Shown: positions 5,368 to 5,740 of the stretch, one piece after another
Numbering within the stretch: position 1 is the stretch's first letter
How the letters are laid out: each line of letters starts with the position of its first letter
From: CAZPCT01 sp964585325
GTDB lineage: Bacteria > Patescibacteriota > Minisyncoccia > JACQLN01 > CAZPCT01
NCBI GenBank assembly: GCA_964585325.1
Contig: CAZPCT010000033.1
Span: 1 to 5,740, forward strand
Length of the DNA: 5,740 nucleotides
Direction: 5' to 3'
Notes under the pieces: model-generated
What the model was told of the DNA's origin: nothing
Database searches by the model: none
Seen by the model: only the letters and a program-made list of their open reading frames with translations
Position numbers and translations under genes: made by a program

Positions 5368-5740
5368 AACTCGTCATTGTAGAAAGTCCAACAAAAGCAA
5401 AAACGATCTCCCGCTTTTTGGGAGATGGTTTTGTGGTTGACTCTTCCTACGGACATGTGCGGGATCTCCCAAAAAGCACACTGGGCATAGACACGGAAAA
5501 CGGGTTTGAGCCTTCATACATCACGCCCCCCCGGTCAAAAAAGGTTATTGCCACTCTGCGAAGCAAGGCCAAAAAAGCCGAGAGTGTCATTCTTGCCACA
5601 GATGAAGACCGCGAAGGAGAAGCTATAGCATGGCACATCGCACAGGCACTCAAGCTTTCAGCAGACACGTCTGAACGAATTGTCTTTCATGAGATTACAA
5701 AGGAAGCCATAGAAGAAGCACTCAAAAACCCGCGCGCCGT
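5364..5740 (+). CDS. topA: DNA topoisomerase I, N-terminal part (cut by window edge)
   Basis: TopA is the type IA enzyme that relaxes negative supercoils by single-strand cleavage. The frame starts at GTG 5364, inside the end of dprA (GTGA: start codon and TGA stop share 3 bases), and stays open for 125 codons to the right edge. It begins MKLVIVESPTKAKTISRFLG, the classic TopA Toprim opening with the metal/acid residue Glu7. Then come SYGHVRDLPK (28-37), and ATDEDREGEAIAWHI (78-92) with the Asp80-x-Asp82-x-Glu84 Toprim triad and the REGEAIAWH signature. It continues VFHEITKEAIEEAL. The catalytic Tyr and zinc-finger parts lie outside the window. A dprA-topA pairing is common in bacteria. With no SD, the overlap implies coupling to dprA translation. 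A 14-bp inverted repeat lies within codons 17-38. Confidence 0.95.
   Translation, partial: MKLVIVESPTKAKTISRFLGDGFVVDSSYGHVRDLPKSTLGIDTENGFEPSYITPPRSKKVIATLRSKAKKAESVILATDEDREGEAIAWHIAQALKLSADTSERIVFHEITKEAIEEALKNPRA
5413..5477. repeat. Perfect 14-bp inverted repeat inside the 5' part of topA
   Basis: GCTTTTTGGGAGAT (5413-5426) is the exact reverse complement of ATCTCCCAAAAAGC (5464-5477), with 37 nt between. A third copy of the pairing word, ATCTCCC, lies at 5406-5412 and can form a 7-bp hairpin with 5420-5426 instead. So the early topA mRNA has two mutually exclusive folds. No U-run follows the long stem, so it is not an intrinsic terminator. The arms encode parts of the conserved SRFLGD and RDLPKS segments, and the match could be chance. 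Confidence 0.6.

Overview
The window looks like chromosomal DNA of a Patescibacteria/CPR-type bacterium, most likely of the Parcubacteria kind. This is an inference from protein style: a short Lys-rich bS21, a compact LCP protein, a Pth with THKG where GHNG is usual, very short gene spacings and almost no Shine-Dalgarno (SD) sequences. Base composition is near 50% GC by eye. UGA is a normal stop here (dprA ends in TGA), so there is no sign of the UGA=Gly code of Gracilibacteria/Absconditabacteria. All genes are core housekeeping genes. I see no insertion sequence, phage gene, CRISPR array, tRNA or rRNA.

Layout. Two operons diverge from a 106-nt control region (2397-2502). The leftward operon is lepB (signal peptidase I, 1839-2396), hisS (histidyl-tRNA synthetase, 519-1835) and a HIT-family protein (162-515), each separated by 3 nt. 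A further leftward gene, rpsU (bS21), begins at 121 and runs off the left edge. It has its own extended -10 promoter in the 40-nt gap. The rightward operon is an LCP-family gene (2503-3519) and pth (3522-4085), 2 nt apart. A GC-rich hairpin and a 178-nt gap follow, then dprA (4264-5367) and topA (from GTG 5364, overlapping dprA by 4 nt, cut by the right edge).

Functionally the window combines translation (HisS, Pth, bS21), export and envelope work (LepB, LCP), DNA uptake and topology (DprA, TopA) and nucleotide hydrolysis (HIT).

The least ordinary stretch is the pth-dprA gap. It holds a long imperfect hairpin (4137-4209). On the minus strand it lies between a good promoter (TTGACG, 18-nt spacer, TGC-TATAAG) and a 10-bp GC hairpin followed by TGTGTTTT. 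I propose an undescribed small RNA of about 140 nt there, with a pyrimidine-rich apical loop able to pair with SD sequences. Other points of note are two probably leaderless genes (rpsU and the LCP gene), a HIT protein whose first triad His is Tyr, and a perfect 14-bp inverted repeat in the start of topA.
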